Counted from the first letter of the stretch, positions 46,052-60,932 are shown. The stretch: 64,000 nucleotides of DNA from Rhizoclosmatium globosum (GCA_002104985.1 MCGO01000007.1:248001-312000); one strand, 5' to 3'. A program made the numbers and translations. The notes: generated from the letters alone by a model not told the origin.

Positions 46052-49000
46052 TTACTTTTGTTTCAATGTTCGCTGCTTCTCTGCATGCTCTACAATCTTC
46101 TTTTCAATAAAGAGACCCTGTGTGTGACACCCAAAGGTTAGACTTACAGAATACTCAACGATACCACACGTTACCTTTCTCTTTCGTACTCCTTCCATGT
46201 ACTTTTTGGCTACATTTTCACGATCTGCCTTTTCTCCCAGATCCTCAAGCTCTTCTTGTGTTGTTGGTACCCAGAATGGATCAAGATCAAGAACCTCAAA
46301 TCTGAAAACTATATCAGCAATCCAGTATATCAATTTCATAAGGGGCACGTACCCGCTGAAAATCAATTGAGGACTCGCAGTACCAGCCGTTCGTTTACGA
46401 ATGTCATCCGAGAACCCAAAACTCTCAATCACGGGCAACATGGATTTGATTTGGAAGAATGGTGTTCCGTCCTTGATTTCCTCGGAAATGATACGGCCAC
46501 GACGTTTGTTCAGCACTGCGTACACTTTTCCAAGAACATCTGATGGGGCTTGCAAGTCACAAGAATACATGGCCAAAGCCAATCGAGGAGACCACTTTAA
46601 GAACGCTTGTCTGCAAGATTCGCGCATAGTGGCCATGATTTGTCCTGGTAGAAGTCCAATTTGACGGTCTGCCAAATGGAATTAGTTATCTTGTAGACGA
46701 TTGATACAAATACTCACTGTCAGCTCCTTCCACATTGAGTTCAAAGCTTTCCAAGAAAATGGCAACTCCCATCATTGGTTCGTTACATAATGGCCCGGTG
46801 AGCATCGCAAGCTGGAATCCAATTGCAATGGAACCCTCGTAATCTTTTGCAGTAACGGCTCGAAGCAACTTGGGTTCGTCAGTGCCATCATCGCCACCAT
46901 CATCGGTACCTTCGGAAGCGATTGGAAGATTAGATTCTTTTCGACCACGGGTTTTGGCCGCTCCGAAGTTGTCTTTCCACCTAGCCTCAACAAGATCAGT
47001 AAAGATTTCGATAACAAGACGATAACATACGCGTTGGTGATGGAAGGCGAACTGCTGATCAATAAGTTTGGGCCAATTTCTTTCGGTCCAAACGACAGAA
47101 TTCTAAGTCAAGATGATATAAATTGACCTTCACAAAAACTTTGAACAACAAACCTGCTTCCAATATCCTCCCAAAGTTCTTTTTCCACCAAAGTTCCCTC
47201 TTTTTTAGCCTCTTCGAACTGAGCAGTCAATTCAGCAATAAAATCAGCTCGAGCAGTTTCGTTCTCAGCACCAAGTTGGTCAGCATCCGTCATCGCCTTC
47301 AGTCTACGAGAATTGGAGTCAAGGAAAGCAAGCACCGACTTTGGGATTGGAACGGCGCGAATTCGAATAGTAGCCAAGTTTCCTTGACTTGAAGCAACAA
47401 TCGTTCCAGTGGGCAACGTTGAGGCTGGTTCAGACGATCCAGTTCCTTCTTCGTCATCCCATCACCGGATTTGTCTTGAGCGACTATAGCGGGATAAATA
47501 GATATGGTTTCACGGAAAGGAACGATAGGCTCTGAAACTTGGATTTCAATCTTGGCAAACGTTCTCGCAAATCTTTCAAGCATCGCTGTAATTACAGTGT
47601 TAGTTTTTGAAATAATATTTGATGGATCCATGCCTCTAAATGCAATGCTCCAGCAGTAATGATAACATGCTCCCCTGTTTCTTGCAATACAACTTCAACA
47701 CAAGGATCAGCTTGATTCAAGAGTTGAAGACCCTCCACAAGTTTGTTCATTTCACCTTGTTAACATAAGTACTCGCAATCATTGTAGAATTCAAGTAACT
47801 CACTTGGATTGTATGGCTCAAGAGCAACACGCAAAATCGGAGCATCCCCACTCACACCTCCAAAACTTCTAACTTGTGTACTACTCGCAAGAGTACCGCT
47901 CTTCAAAACGTGTCCATCCAATCCCCCAATACCAAACATATTTCCGCCGGCACTTCATCAAGCTCTTGCAACTCCCTTCCCATTAACATGTACAATTTAG
48001 AAATAACAACTTCAGTGCGATACAAGTCAGGCTTTGACGGATGATATTTGGGTCCCAACACATGCAACGTCTGTCCAACCTTGACAGTTCCAGAATAACA
48101 CCGCGCGAATCCAATCAAAGTTTCGTCCTCTGGAACTTCTTCCGCTTTCTTGGCTTCTTGAGCAGCAAGAGCCGCGCAGCAGCTACAGTCGCCGCACTAA
48201 TTGCGACGGGTGCGTCATTCGCGTTTTCTTGCTGTTGGATCTGAACACCACTTGGTCCCACCGACCCTTCAAGTTCAGCTTTCCTTCGTGCAGCTCGCTC
48301 TGCAACCATCGCGAGTCTTCTTTGCTCCCTCGCATCTTCTGAGCTTAATTGGACGCGATCACTGGTACTTCCAGCGACTCCGCCTGCAGCTGACTTAAGA
48401 CTCGATGCAATCACGTCGGCGGGCACGGCAAACATTTTGCTGACGTATGCGATAGTGTGTGGTGATGACGCGTTGCATTGAATCATGGCTTCTTCTTCCG
48501 GTGTGAAACCTTGGCCTTCTTGTGTGTTGGCTGTTAAAGATAACGGTGGAAGAGTATTCAAGAGGTTCGGGATGCGAACTCGCTGAGCTTCAATTGGAGA
48601 GGGGAGCACTTCGACAGTCGCTTGAAGAATAGTTGCAGAAAGGGGAAGCCATTGGTTCATAACGGTTTGAAGAACAGGTTTCGGGTCTTTTGCTTTCAAA
48701 TCTCGAGGAATAATCTTGAGGTTGAGTACTTTGACGATTTTTCCAGCTTCTCACGATCACTAGTTTCTTGTCAGAGACAAATAGTTGATACGGCACAATC
48801 TTACTTTTCCACAGAATCATATACAGCCCATAAGTTATCCAAAATGAATTGCACAAAGAATGGTTTCAGAGGTCTGCCTTTCAGTCCTTTGGGGCCGACT
48901 GCTCGCTTTGTCTTTGGATCCAAGTACCAATCTCCCCAAAGTACTTTCATCAGAGACTCTTCCTTTACATTCAGTTGGATGCATAAATCTTGGCGAAATG

Positions 49001-49847
49001 GTCAATACGGAACGCCCAACCGTCAATAGCACTCGCAAAGACAACATTTCCCTTCTCTGGAGAGAAATACAGATGCTCATCGTCTCTATCCTCTAATATC
49101 CAGTCATCGACGGCGCGAGCCAGTTCTTCATCATTGCTTCCACCACATTATCCTTTTGTTTCTGAAGGGCTTCCTCGTACTTTCGGGTTCATCCGCAATC
49201 AAGTTCTCATTATGAAACGTTCCCACAATCGCATTCACGTCACCGAGAATCATGCTCATATGGGAGTAAGCTTCATGCGTGGACATTTTGAGTTGAGTAA
49301 TGAGCCTGTCAATCTTGTTGATGACCAGAATCGGACGCACATTCTCTGACAATGCTGTCGCAAAACAGTATGAGTTTGCGTGCACACGCCCTCTACGCAT
49401 CTACAAGCACAAGACAACCATCGCAAAGCCGAGACGCCGTTGACACTTCCGATGCAAAGTCGACATGACCTGGCGAATCAATCAAATTGATCAAATAATC
49501 CGTTGTTGCCTGTGGTGGCAAAGTCTCCTTCGTGGCTGAGTTCTGCGAAAGAGTGCGAAAGAGCAGCGACACACCAGACGACTTCATTGTGATGCCGCGT
49601 TCAATCTCGTCGTCTCTCGAATCCAAATACCGAACTTTTCCTGCGAGTTTGTTTGAAATGATTCCATTTGAAGCGAGGAGCGAGTCGGAAAGCGTTGTTT
49701 TGCCGTGGTCTGTTTGACAGGGTTGGATTAGGAACTAGGAGGTGCTGTGGCAGTGAGGGGCTCACCAACGTGGGCCAAGATGCAAATGTTGCGAATGTTT
49801 TCTTGTTTGCGCTGGAGGAGCTTTAGTTGCTTTCGAATGCTGTCCAT
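46052..49847 (-). CDS. EFL1: EFL1/Ria1 GTPase, 60S ribosome maturation factor
   Basis: A cytoplasmic EF-2-like GTPase that with SBDS releases eIF6 from pre-60S subunits. The ATG is at 49847 ([20 protein letters not shown]). An intron splits LAHV and DHGKTTLSD (G1). EFL1-specific text follows: [38 protein letters not shown] (G3), [14 protein letters not shown] and [10 protein letters not shown] (G4). Domain II-V text includes [20 protein letters not shown], and the C-terminus reads [20 protein letters not shown]. Frame breaks occur within conserved text near 49393, 49357 and 47945; each needs one added base, the last at a GG that should be GGG. There are about nine short introns. The call over EF-2 rests on the RGITMKSSG and [10 protein letters not shown] blocks. 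Confidence 0.93.
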
Positions 49848-52001
49848 TGTTTTCAAGGATTCGTTCGTTGGTTGGGAAACAAAAAAACAACAAATGCACA
49901 AAAGCAATAAAGTTGTGCAGACATGAAACAGTTTATGTAATTAGTTGATAAAGGAGAGAGAAAGTAAGTCTACTTAACTTGTAGAATTTTGTAGAAATCG
50001 CTGTGCCTCAAAGCAATTTCTGCTGATTATTCTTTCGTCAGTCTTATTGAGTGAAATCAAGATGCGCCATATGAAGACGAAGTATGAGGTACCTTGGAGT
50101 TGCTAAAGCGATTGAAACAAAGTGCAGACACCCTGACAGTTACAACAGGTGGATGGTACACAACTTCAAGCCTTAGTCAGTCGCATAGAAGGTCACTAAT
50201 AAGTATTTAACTATCTAACTAACCATCTAGAAATGAAAATAGGGTCGATTGAAGTCCAGGCAGCGAGTAGAATGGTTTGGAAAAATGCCTAACTGTCTCT
50301 GACATCCTCGAGTCATCTACGATATTACATACACTCCATAGTCTTTCGTCTAGAAGCACACTATTCATCTTTGACGGCTGGAAATTACCTCCCGCTGAAG
50401 CAGACAGGCACATACCAATATATGTACTACAAAAACAGCACCGCATTGACCGCACATAAGTCAGCCCAGCAACCGAAAAAGGCCCTGGATTCAAAGGAGC
50501 GAAATCAGGAGTAGAGGGTACATACTTCTCAGCTTGTAAAGCAAACCAAAACCATGGTCCATCGAAGTTCTGATACACTACAATACTTGAGTATTGGAGA
50601 CATCTGTGTGAACGTCTTCATAATGTATTTGAAGTGCCTGATGGTTGATCCGTTACGACTCATTCTGGTTCTAATTCGAACAACTGCTGATTCCTTCGAG
50701 CGAATTGACTGCAAACTATGCAACGCCAGCTTCTTAATGAAAGCATGAGAGCAGGGATATGTGGCTTAATCCAAGCGAAGGCAAACAATTTGCAGCGTGA
50801 AGCATGTATTCCAAATCCTTGGGACGCAAATCATTGTCAAAAGACAAATAGGCAGCGAAAGCAGCTGAATTCTTGTCATAACGTGTGCACGTAACATTTA
50901 TTATGGAATAAGGATTGAAATCTCGAGTTGAGCATAGCCAATGCGAAGAGGATGTTACCTACTCCACGGCTTAAACGCGTGAGAGTGCATTGATTGATGT
51001 GACTTTGCCCCTAAGTTGGGTTGTGTTATAGGTTGGGACCTGTAGAATCAAACAACGTAACAACAGTAATGCCGCAGGAGATCAATCTGTTCAAGCGGAG
51101 ACGAAGATAATGATACCATGGCGAAGTGGTTGGGGATGGTCAGTCACCTCTGTAGACTCGTGAGTAATTCATTGTTGTCTTGTCTAGGTCCCACTAGCCA
51201 GGTCCCACTAAGCTCGTTTGGAGATGAGATTGTAGGTTGTCGCCATACTCAATCGCTCTGTCTTCGATTGTTGTGGTTTGGGTGTTGGACACAATCAATG
51301 AAGAAGGCAGGAGAAGGTAGTGGATTGGAGGGCAAATTCAAATCTAGATCGACGACTGATATAGCCTTGTTCTCAAAGACTTGCCCCTGAGGACATCATG
51401 GCGCCTGGACAGCAGTCTATCACGACTGTCAGTGTTTGAGGTTGAATGATTCACCCGAGTGATATTGCCCCCTCTACTTGAAGCCGCAGAGAAATCAACT
51501 GTCTGAAAACAATGCTGCGTAGCTACGTGCGCTGAGTTAAGGACAAAATGGTCTAACAGTTTGTTCCGCTGTTTGTTCCGCCATTTCAAGGATGATAAAA
51601 TCTTTCAGTTTGGATTCTGCCCATCCCCTGAAGCCCAAGAAAAAGAGATAATAAGCTACGATAAAAGAGTAGTACTCTGACAGGTATACTTTAATTCTGT
51701 TCTTAGTCTTGTACAACAAACCAATGCATCTCACGCTAACGTACACCCAATTATTGAATTTGACGACGAATCCCATTCACCCGCGTTTAAAACTGTCTTA
51801 GTTTTCCAATAACGTTTGTCCAAGAGAGCAATTCGATCACCTTTTTCTTACTTTTGTCATTGTTGGAAAGCGAGAATCAAATTATTCATTGAACGCCTCC
51901 AACTTTATCCAACGTCATACAACGGCCGCCACCGGAAACAAACATAATCTTAGGAACCGATACGCTTACAACTGCACTTTGCTGTATTGCTGTGCTGAGT
52001 A
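49848..52001. other. 2.1-kb interval without a firmly supported gene
   Basis: A minus-strand stretch at 50723-50219 is open in two frames that could join (IMKTFTQMSPILKYC, then VYQNFDGPWFWFALQ with AEKYVPSTPDFAPLNPG); its Trp/Phe-rich start looks protein-like, but no family, start or splice pattern was established. Elsewhere only short frames are present. The right end is the promoter side of family member d. Confidence 0.3.
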
Positions 52002-52710
52002 ATGAGCAGACGACCCTCCCCAACTAAAGGTCCCTTTTGGTACTCTTCGTCTTTTGCGGTAATAACGAAAGTCCCCACAGGTGAAAGACCCACATCAGCC
52101 CAAGAGAACCCGTCTCGAAGAGCCCATCCAATCGATCGAGTCGTGGTCTATCAGACAGGCCTCCGTCCTTTGATTATCACAAAGAACGAAGCAACAAATA
52201 CCGTCGACATTCATCCCTGTGCTTTAGTGCTTTCGCAGCCGCAGATAATATCTGTGTCTGTCAACGCCATCCTCGCGTGCTTCAACTCAACCAGAGCTCA
52301 CCCCCACCGACTTACGTACTGTACCGCAGGTCTCATGTTCCACGCATCATCTCCTTGCCTATGGAGGATCCAAACAATCACCCGGCTACGCTGAATTCCT
52401 TCTCGCCGATAACACAAGCAATCAGCTGCTCGATTTCCTTGTGTCTTCAGCAATGAAATCATACTGGAAATTCCGAGGCGTCCTCGCACTAAATTTCCTT
52501 GTGAGAGTGTAATAAGGTGCTCGCGTTGCAGGTTGATGGGGAGAAGGATGTGTTGGATGAGTTGTTTTGAAGGGGATGAAGAAAACGGGCCAGATTCCGT
52601 GGTATGGACCTGCACAGATACCCGAACATTTACGGCATCATTTGAAGCAAGAGGGAAGATTGTGTGTGGTTTACACCTGTGAGTCTCCAAAAAATGGAAC
52701 AAGATGGCCC
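52002..52710 (+). pseudogene. Unrecognised family, member d (several frame breaks)
   Basis: ATG at 52002 (MSRRPSPTK plus one base, 52002-52029). A 51-nt intron (52030-52080) would end at a good CCACAG but start with a poor GTCCCT donor; reading through is also open. Exon 2 gives ERPTSAQENPSRRAHPIDRV, PLIITKNEATNTVDIHPC and HPHRLTYCTAGLMFHASS. The frame is then lost near 52358 (CCTTGCC for a PLPYGG codon run), twice near 52500-52515 (where LVESVNKVL should be) and near 52566. Four losses in 210 bases exceeds the density in other genes here, so a decayed copy is likelier than error alone. Shared with member c: the 3' motif TTTATTGTTTAGG plus AATAAA (52801-52827) and about 150 bases of further flank. 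Confidence 0.6.
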
Positions 52711-53773
52711 TGAATCAGAAAAATCATGAAGTTTGAAACTGTTCGTAAGGATATACGCACATCAGTTGGACGCTCATTAGACTATGTATCTAATTATGAT
52801 ATTTATTGTTTAGGGACCTTAAAATAAACCCCTTATTCACCTTGTATATCCAGTCACATCGAATTAAATGAACGAAGCGCCTGTGTGGTCAAACTTTTTT
52901 TACACACGCTTCAGAACGAACCGCCGGCATTATGGAGTGCCAAGATTAATCTTCGATTTTGGGTTATGTGGTGATTCAAGGGCCGGAATAGTATCCATGC
53001 TTTGAAACCCGCCTGCTATGGCTGCTCGGCATTGATTCTGTTTGTCCAAGTCTATTGTAATGTCATTTCATTTGTTGATGAAACGGGACTGATTGGAAGT
53101 TTGGGGCCATTTTTAAGTGAGTACTTGTCATCCAAACCTTGCCGAACCGTCTGTTTACAGTTCTTCTGAGGACACGAAACAATTTCAGCAAGACGTCTGG
53201 CTTTCTCCATGCGTAACTGTTGTGGATTCGGTGGACTCGAGTGCGTGGCTGAATAATGTTCGTTGTTCGCATGGTCAAGTCCGGCATGGAGCAGAGCAGG
53301 CATTTCGCTTATAGAAGTAGTTCGCCAAACATGAGCATATGCTGCGTAGGCTGACATTTTGGTAAATTGGAACTGGGATATGGGTAAGAGCAAAGGAGTG
53401 TGTGGCTGAGAAACACTGGAGGAGCGTTAGAAAGAGTAGTATATAACGAAGCAATAGCTACTGTCGAACTTTTGAGTGGAATTGCGCAACCGAGGCAGTA
53501 GTGTTGGCCCTGATAGTTGATCTCGACCATCACACCCCACATTATTTTTCAGTTTCGACGACATCTTCCGTTGATGCCATTCCCTTCTGACACAATGCAT
53601 ACCGTTATGGTTCATCCTCGGTTACGCCGAACCTTGTGGGACTCATAGAAGGCATGTTATCACTATTAAAAAGCCCAAATTCTTCAAGACTACTTTTTCG
53701 ATTGAAGTTGCTGCAAGAATGATAACAAAGAACTTCAGTTTAATCATTTATTTATTGCAACGCACAACATAAT
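52711..53773. other. Interval with one doubtful small ORF
   Basis: The left part is the 3' flank of member d. A minus-strand frame at 53357-53052 starts with ATG and encodes 101 residues (MSAYAAYAHVWRTTSIS, then SPPNPQQLRMEKARRLAEIV). It has no recognised domain and no splice or homology support, so it may be chance. Confidence 0.3.
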
Positions 53774-56694
53774 TTACACAGTAACAGGTAACCCAGACGC
53801 AATCATCTTCAAAATCTCTTCAACACTCTTCCCCGTATTCTTCAAATCCTTAGACGCAGCCTGCCACCGCTCTCCATGATGCGGTTCCGCCGCAACACAC
53901 TTTGAAATCACATCCTGCATCACTTTCGTGTTATCTCCTTCCTGAACACTTTCAAACTTGAGCCACCACGCCCACGCGTCTCCTAAATCCGGGTTCGCTT
54001 TTACGGCGCGTGAAAACCAGTTTCGTGCTTTATCGGGTTTTCGTTCTGCCCAAAAGAGTCGTGCAACAGTGATCAAGACGAGTGGATCATTTTCACATTT
54101 AAGCAAGGCATCGCGTGACCTCGCTTTTCGTTGAGGTCGAGATTCGGTGAGGATCGCTTCGGACCAGAGGAGACCAGATGTAGGGCAGTCTTGCAGGGCT
54201 TTTGAAATGAGTCCTTCAGCGATGGATTGGTTTCCAGCGCGGCTTTCGATGCGAATAGATTCAGCCCAGAGTTCAGGTTCCTTGGGGATGAGGATACGAG
54301 CTTTTTCGAGGAGTGCTCGTGCTTTGATGAGGTGGCCTGATTTTTCTTCCAGGCGACACGCGAGAATCCATAGAGTGATTGCTCCAGATGCTGTTTTGGG
54401 AACAGCCTTCAGAGATTTGGCAAACGTCTCACGAGCGGCTGTGATATTTCCGAGATGCAGTTCTTCGATTTGAGCTTTGATCATCCACAGCTTTGCAAAC
54501 TGAGGAAACTTTTTGAGAGCCTCATCCAGCAGTGAAAGCGCCTTATCGTAGTTCCCTAGCTGTCGTTCCAGCATCACAGATTTCATCCAAACTCGGTCAG
54601 TGTCAGCTTTTGTACGAGCCTTTTGCAACAAGAGCTGTGCACGTCCATACTCTCCCGTCTCTACCTCAAGTTTAATAGCCGCCAACCAAATCTGCTCTGA
54701 GTTGGGGTTCGCGTCGAAAGCAGATTCCAAAATCTGCTTTGCACCTTCAATGTCTCCACCCATCCACTTTTCTTTCGCTCCCATCAACCAAAGAACTTCA
54801 GCCTGTGGACAGTACCGCACAGCCCGCTGCAGAATCTCATCCAAAGACTCGCGTGTTCCATGCGCCTTTTCCAAAAATGCAGCCTTCTTCCAAATACCAT
54901 CTTCTTCAGGAAACTCTTGAAGCGCATATGCGTAAATGGCACGCGCTGTTGCGACGGCGCCGTGTGAGACACTGCTTTCAGCGTCTTCAAGCCACGTTGC
55001 TTGCTTGTCTTCAGGGTCAACGTCGATTGCGATTGTCGCCTTCACAATGGCTTGAGCGGTAGCGACAAACTCTTCCGTTTCACACTTTTCAGCCTCTTGA
55101 TCCATGAGTCACGGTCGAGGGTTGATCCTTTCGCGGCAAGAGCCGAGACAGCGTTTTTGATGAGAATGTCGACACGGTGAGTGTTCCCAGCTTGTTCTTC
55201 CAGTTTCGCGGCTGTGATCCAGATTTCATGGGAAGTGGGGATAGCGGCACGAGCTTTGTTGAGGACTTTTTTGGCATTCTCGTAAGATTCAAGACGAGCG
55301 AGAGCGAGCCACAGTTCAATTGATAATGGGACGCATTCGACGGCTCGGGACAGTAGAATTCGCGCATCTTCTGGGTCTTCTTCCAGAGATACAGCGGCTT
55401 TCCAGATTTTAACAGAGTTGGGAATGAATTCAAGGGCTCGTCGTAATACCCGTTTTTGTGCTTTGACTTCCTTTTCGAGAGACATTGCCCTGAGCCAGAT
55501 TTTGACACTGCTGGGAATATGTCGGACTGCTGTTGCGAGGATAATTTTGGCATTGTCTGTGGTGTTGAGACGTGCAGATTCAAGCCAAATGTCTTCTGAC
55601 AACGGACATTCTTCGCATCCCTTTGCAGCGAGTTCTCTAGCCGCAACAATTTTCTGCGCGACTTCTTCGAGACGAGCGGCAGCGATCCAGCCAGGTGCGT
55701 GTTTTGGGTTTGTAGTAATGACTGATCGTAAAAGTTGACGTGCTTTCTTCATATCTGAGATTTCCGCATCAGTCTTTGTAATGATGGAGTTGAGGCCCGT
55801 CAAGTAGCCCTTTGGATCCACAGTACTAGAACCTCCCTGGTAGGATATGAGTTGGCATGAATACAGGAGAGATGAATGTAACAAACCTTGTCGGCATCAG
55901 AAACTTGATCAATCTGTTTACCCAAAACAGCCGTTCTACTGGCACCGAATTGAGCAAAGTCAATGAGACCACTGTCAGTGCCAGGAGCCACAGAGGCTGT
56001 TCCAAATGGAGTTGTGAGGCCACCCGTTAGTTTCGGGTCAATTGATGTGGCAATTCCAGATTGGACAGTTCCCGCAAATCCACCACCCACAGTAATGACA
56101 TCTGATGTTGGAGTGTATCGATCAAACTTCTGCTTCTTTGTCCCCTTCTTGCGCGTCAAATCTCCAACCTCTGGCAGAGCCGCCCATTCATCGGCACTGA
56201 CAGCAGCCAGGCCACGCTTCAAGTCGGCAAACTGTTGTTGGATCTTTGGGCGTTCTTTTCTGTACTTTTCGAGTTCCTCCTTCTCGCGGGCCTCTCTTCG
56301 TGCCCGACGTCGTTCGTCCATAGCGGCATCGACCTGTTCGTAGATGCGATCCGCTTCCTCGTCGTCGGCCTCGTAGGGCGCGGTGTTGAAGAGGCCCGTC
56401 TCGGTGTCGGGGTCCTGGAAGCGGCCCTCGTCTACTCGAACTAATAAGCAACAAACAAACAACCAAACAAACAAACAAACCATCGTCGTCCTTCTTCGCC
56501 TGGGCCGCCTGTGCCTGGGCCTGCGCCTGAGCCAGGGCAAGTGGATCCGCAGTCGGGTCCGGCGCCGCCTCTCGCGCTGGTCCAATGTCCGAACGCGTCG
56601 TGAATCCGGTGGCGCCGCGTCCGAGTCCGGCGATGTAGTTTGGCGGCGCCTTCTTCGAGAGGAAGTCAGGCATCGAAATCGGCTTGAACGACAT
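53774..56694 (-). CDS. PRP6: Pre-mRNA splicing factor PRP6 (U4/U6.U5 tri-snRNP)
   Basis: A HAT/TPR-repeat scaffold linking U5 and U4/U6 in the tri-snRNP. The ATG at 56694 gives the PRP1_N start [20 protein letters not shown] and [21 protein letters not shown] 40-nt intron (56480-56441) made almost entirely of GTTT repeats joins KKDDD to [18 protein letters not shown]. Exon 2 continues [20 protein letters not shown] to SDADK, then a ~57-nt intron. HAT repeats fill 55840-53800 (for example [76 protein letters not shown]). One frame break near 55100-55104 (DSW to QEAEKCE) needs one extra base. Length and order match PRP6 over the full protein. Confidence 0.95.
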
Positions 56695-56744
56695 CGCTTT
56701 GTCTTTCTTCTTTCTTTTTGTTCTCTCGAAAAACTACTCGGGAA
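56695..56744. promoter_or_regulatory. 50-bp bidirectional promoter region, PRP6 and DHX33-like
   Basis: The two opposed ATGs are 50 bases apart (56694 and 56745). The stretch is rich in TTTCTT on the plus strand. Both 5' UTRs must be very short or overlap. No TATA element is visible. Confidence 0.5.
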
Positions 56745-59222
<2,478 letters not shown>

Positions 59223-59251
59223 AAAATGTGACGTGAGGTGTTTAATTTTTA

Positions 59252-60610
59252 TTAATAAACAATTTGTTGAGTTAGAAGGATTCCATAGATTTGATTACTA
59301 ATTCGCACTTGGAGCGTAACTTGATTTGCAAAGTCCATCAACAAACTCACAGGCGTGAACGGCACTCCCTCTTCAATCTTTACATCATTGTGATGTCGCA
59401 AATGATCAGGGATCCGTGCAGGCCCAAACCACTCAATCTGACCCGTCTTTTTCATTCCCTTCAATAACAGCTCATCCAAAGCAAACTTGTCTCCAGCAGC
59501 TTGTAATGTCAAGACGCGATTTATGCTGTCCACTAGAAAATTGAGGGATATTGGACCTCGGCATTTCCAGTAGTATGTAAATGCTGAAGAGACGAGAAAG
59601 TCAAGGAGCTCGTTGTTGCTATTGTTTGTGTTTAAGAACTCTGCATATCCAGGACTCTGTTTTGGACCACCAAACGGAAGCGGTGACGATGCGTGAAACA
59701 TTAATCCCGCGGTACAATATGTCAGTCGGTACGGATGACACCTTGTAGCTCGAAAGCAACAAATAATCGCGATTTTCGATGACGCGATGATTTGTGGTGG
59801 TGTCAGTGACGTTGTACAAATCTGGAGGCTGATTGTGTTCAAATCATCATCCCGCCGTATAATCAGCGAACTTGGCGGTAACTCACGGACCATAGCGCGA
59901 CACGATGGATCCATCCTCATCAGCACAGGCGTAAACCAAACCCCCTCCTCTCGCCTCCCTTGATACTGATGCCGTAAATGCTCCGGGATCTGTGCAGGAC
60001 CAAACCACTCAATCTGTCCACTCTTCTTCATCCCTTTCAACAGAAGCTCATCCAACGCGTCTTTCGCACCTGCGACTTGAAGACCCAAAACACGGTTCAC
60101 ACTGTCCGCCAAGAAGTTGAGGGCAACAGGACCCCGAAATTTCCAGTACGCTTTGAACGCGGCTGTGACGAGAAAGTCGAGGAGTTGGTTATTTGAGTTG
60201 TCGGAGTTGAGGAATTCAGAATAACCCGGTGTTTGCTTGGGTCCACCGTATGGGAGTGGAGATGAGGCGTGGAACATGAGTCCCGCGGTACAGTACGTAA
60301 GTCGGATTGGATGTGCTGTTGTGGCTCGGAAGCAGGAGATGATGGCGTTTCTCGAAAAGGCGAATAATTGGGGCGGGGTGAGTGGTGCGTTGCATATTTG
60401 GACTCCAATTGTGTTTGTCGATTCGTTTCGTGTTAGGATAAGGAGTCTTGGGTTAAGTTGGTATAGAAGTACGCGGTCCGCAGGAAGGTCGCCCTTTTCG
60501 GACTCGCTCGGCTGGGGGGATTGCGTCCTAGATAGTTTATGGAGATTAGGTAAGAGAAACTGTTGGCTAAGCATAAAGGTACCCTTCGCTGGAGAAGTCC
60601 TAGTAGACAT
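59252..60610 (-). CDS. Unrecognised family, members e/f: two tandem domains in one protein
   Basis: The best-preserved locus: one continuous frame from ATG 60610 to 59252, about 452 residues, with two full copies of the family domain. Copy 1 (about 60470-59920): DRVLLYQLNPRLLILTRNES, HPIRLTYCTAGLMF, LPYGGPKQTPGYSEF, NSNNQLLDFLVTAAFKAYW, LNFLADSVNRVLGLQ, LDELLLKGMKKSGQIEWFGP, AQIPEHLRHQYQ and GVWFTPVLMRMD. Copy 2 (about 59890-59330): LIIRRDDDLNTISLQICTT, HPYRLTYCTAGLMF, LPFGGPKQSPGYAEF, LDELLLKGMKKTGQIEWFGP, ARIPDHLRHH and GVPFTPVSLLMD. The start MSTRTSPAKG resembles b-d; a 55-nt GTACCT..CTAG segment (60582-60528) sits where the others have an intron, but removing it needs one more C in the C6 run at 60519-60514 to keep frame. 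No signal peptide; function unknown. Confidence 0.72.
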   Translation of the reverse strand: MSTRTSPAKGTFMLSQQFLLPNLHKLSRTQSPQPSESEKGDLPADRVLLYQLNPRLLILTRNESTNTIGVQICNAPLTPPQLFAFSRNAIISCFRATTAHPIRLTYCTAGLMFHASSPLPYGGPKQTPGYSEFLNSDNSNNQLLDFLVTAAFKAYWKFRGPVALNFLADSVNRVLGLQVAGAKDALDELLLKGMKKSGQIEWFGPAQIPEHLRHQYQGRREEGVWFTPVLMRMDPSCRAMVRELPPSSLIIRRDDDLNTISLQICTTSLTPPQIIASSKIAIICCFRATRCHPYRLTYCTAGLMFHASSPLPFGGPKQSPGYAEFLNTNNSNNELLDFLVSSAFTYYWKCRGPISLNFLVDSINRVLTLQAAGDKFALDELLLKGMKKTGQIEWFGPARIPDHLRHHNDVKIEEGVPFTPVSLLMDFANQVTLQVRISNQIYGILLTQQIVY

Positions 60611-60932
60611 AGTTTGCAACAGAGACGTCCTTCGTTTGGGGCTGAATTTTGCGGAATTGTCCTCGGTTTCAGTGTCATATGTGTCTGGCCCGCAAGTTTG
60701 TCACACGATTAAAGCGGGTCCGGCCCTTCTTTGAATTTGTCTGGCGGACTTTCAGGCCCGGCCCCTCAGAAAACCCACGTAATCCCCACACTGACATTTG
60801 CGGGACACTAGACAAGGGTTGGAGTAGTTGCTTGATGGTTCCATTGACTAAGGCCTGATGTGTCAACAGTTAAAGCATTACTAAGCACAATTTGCAACAA
60901 CGAAATAGACTGGTTATAAATGATCTTGCTGT

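Noticed and set aside
46052..49847. EF-2 rather than EFL1
   Set aside because: The RGITMKSSG block after G1 and the C-terminal [10 protein letters not shown] block are typical of EFL1/Ria1.
54147..55062. Plus-strand frames of ~107 codons opposite PRP6
   Set aside because: Antisense shadows of HAT-repeat coding sequence.
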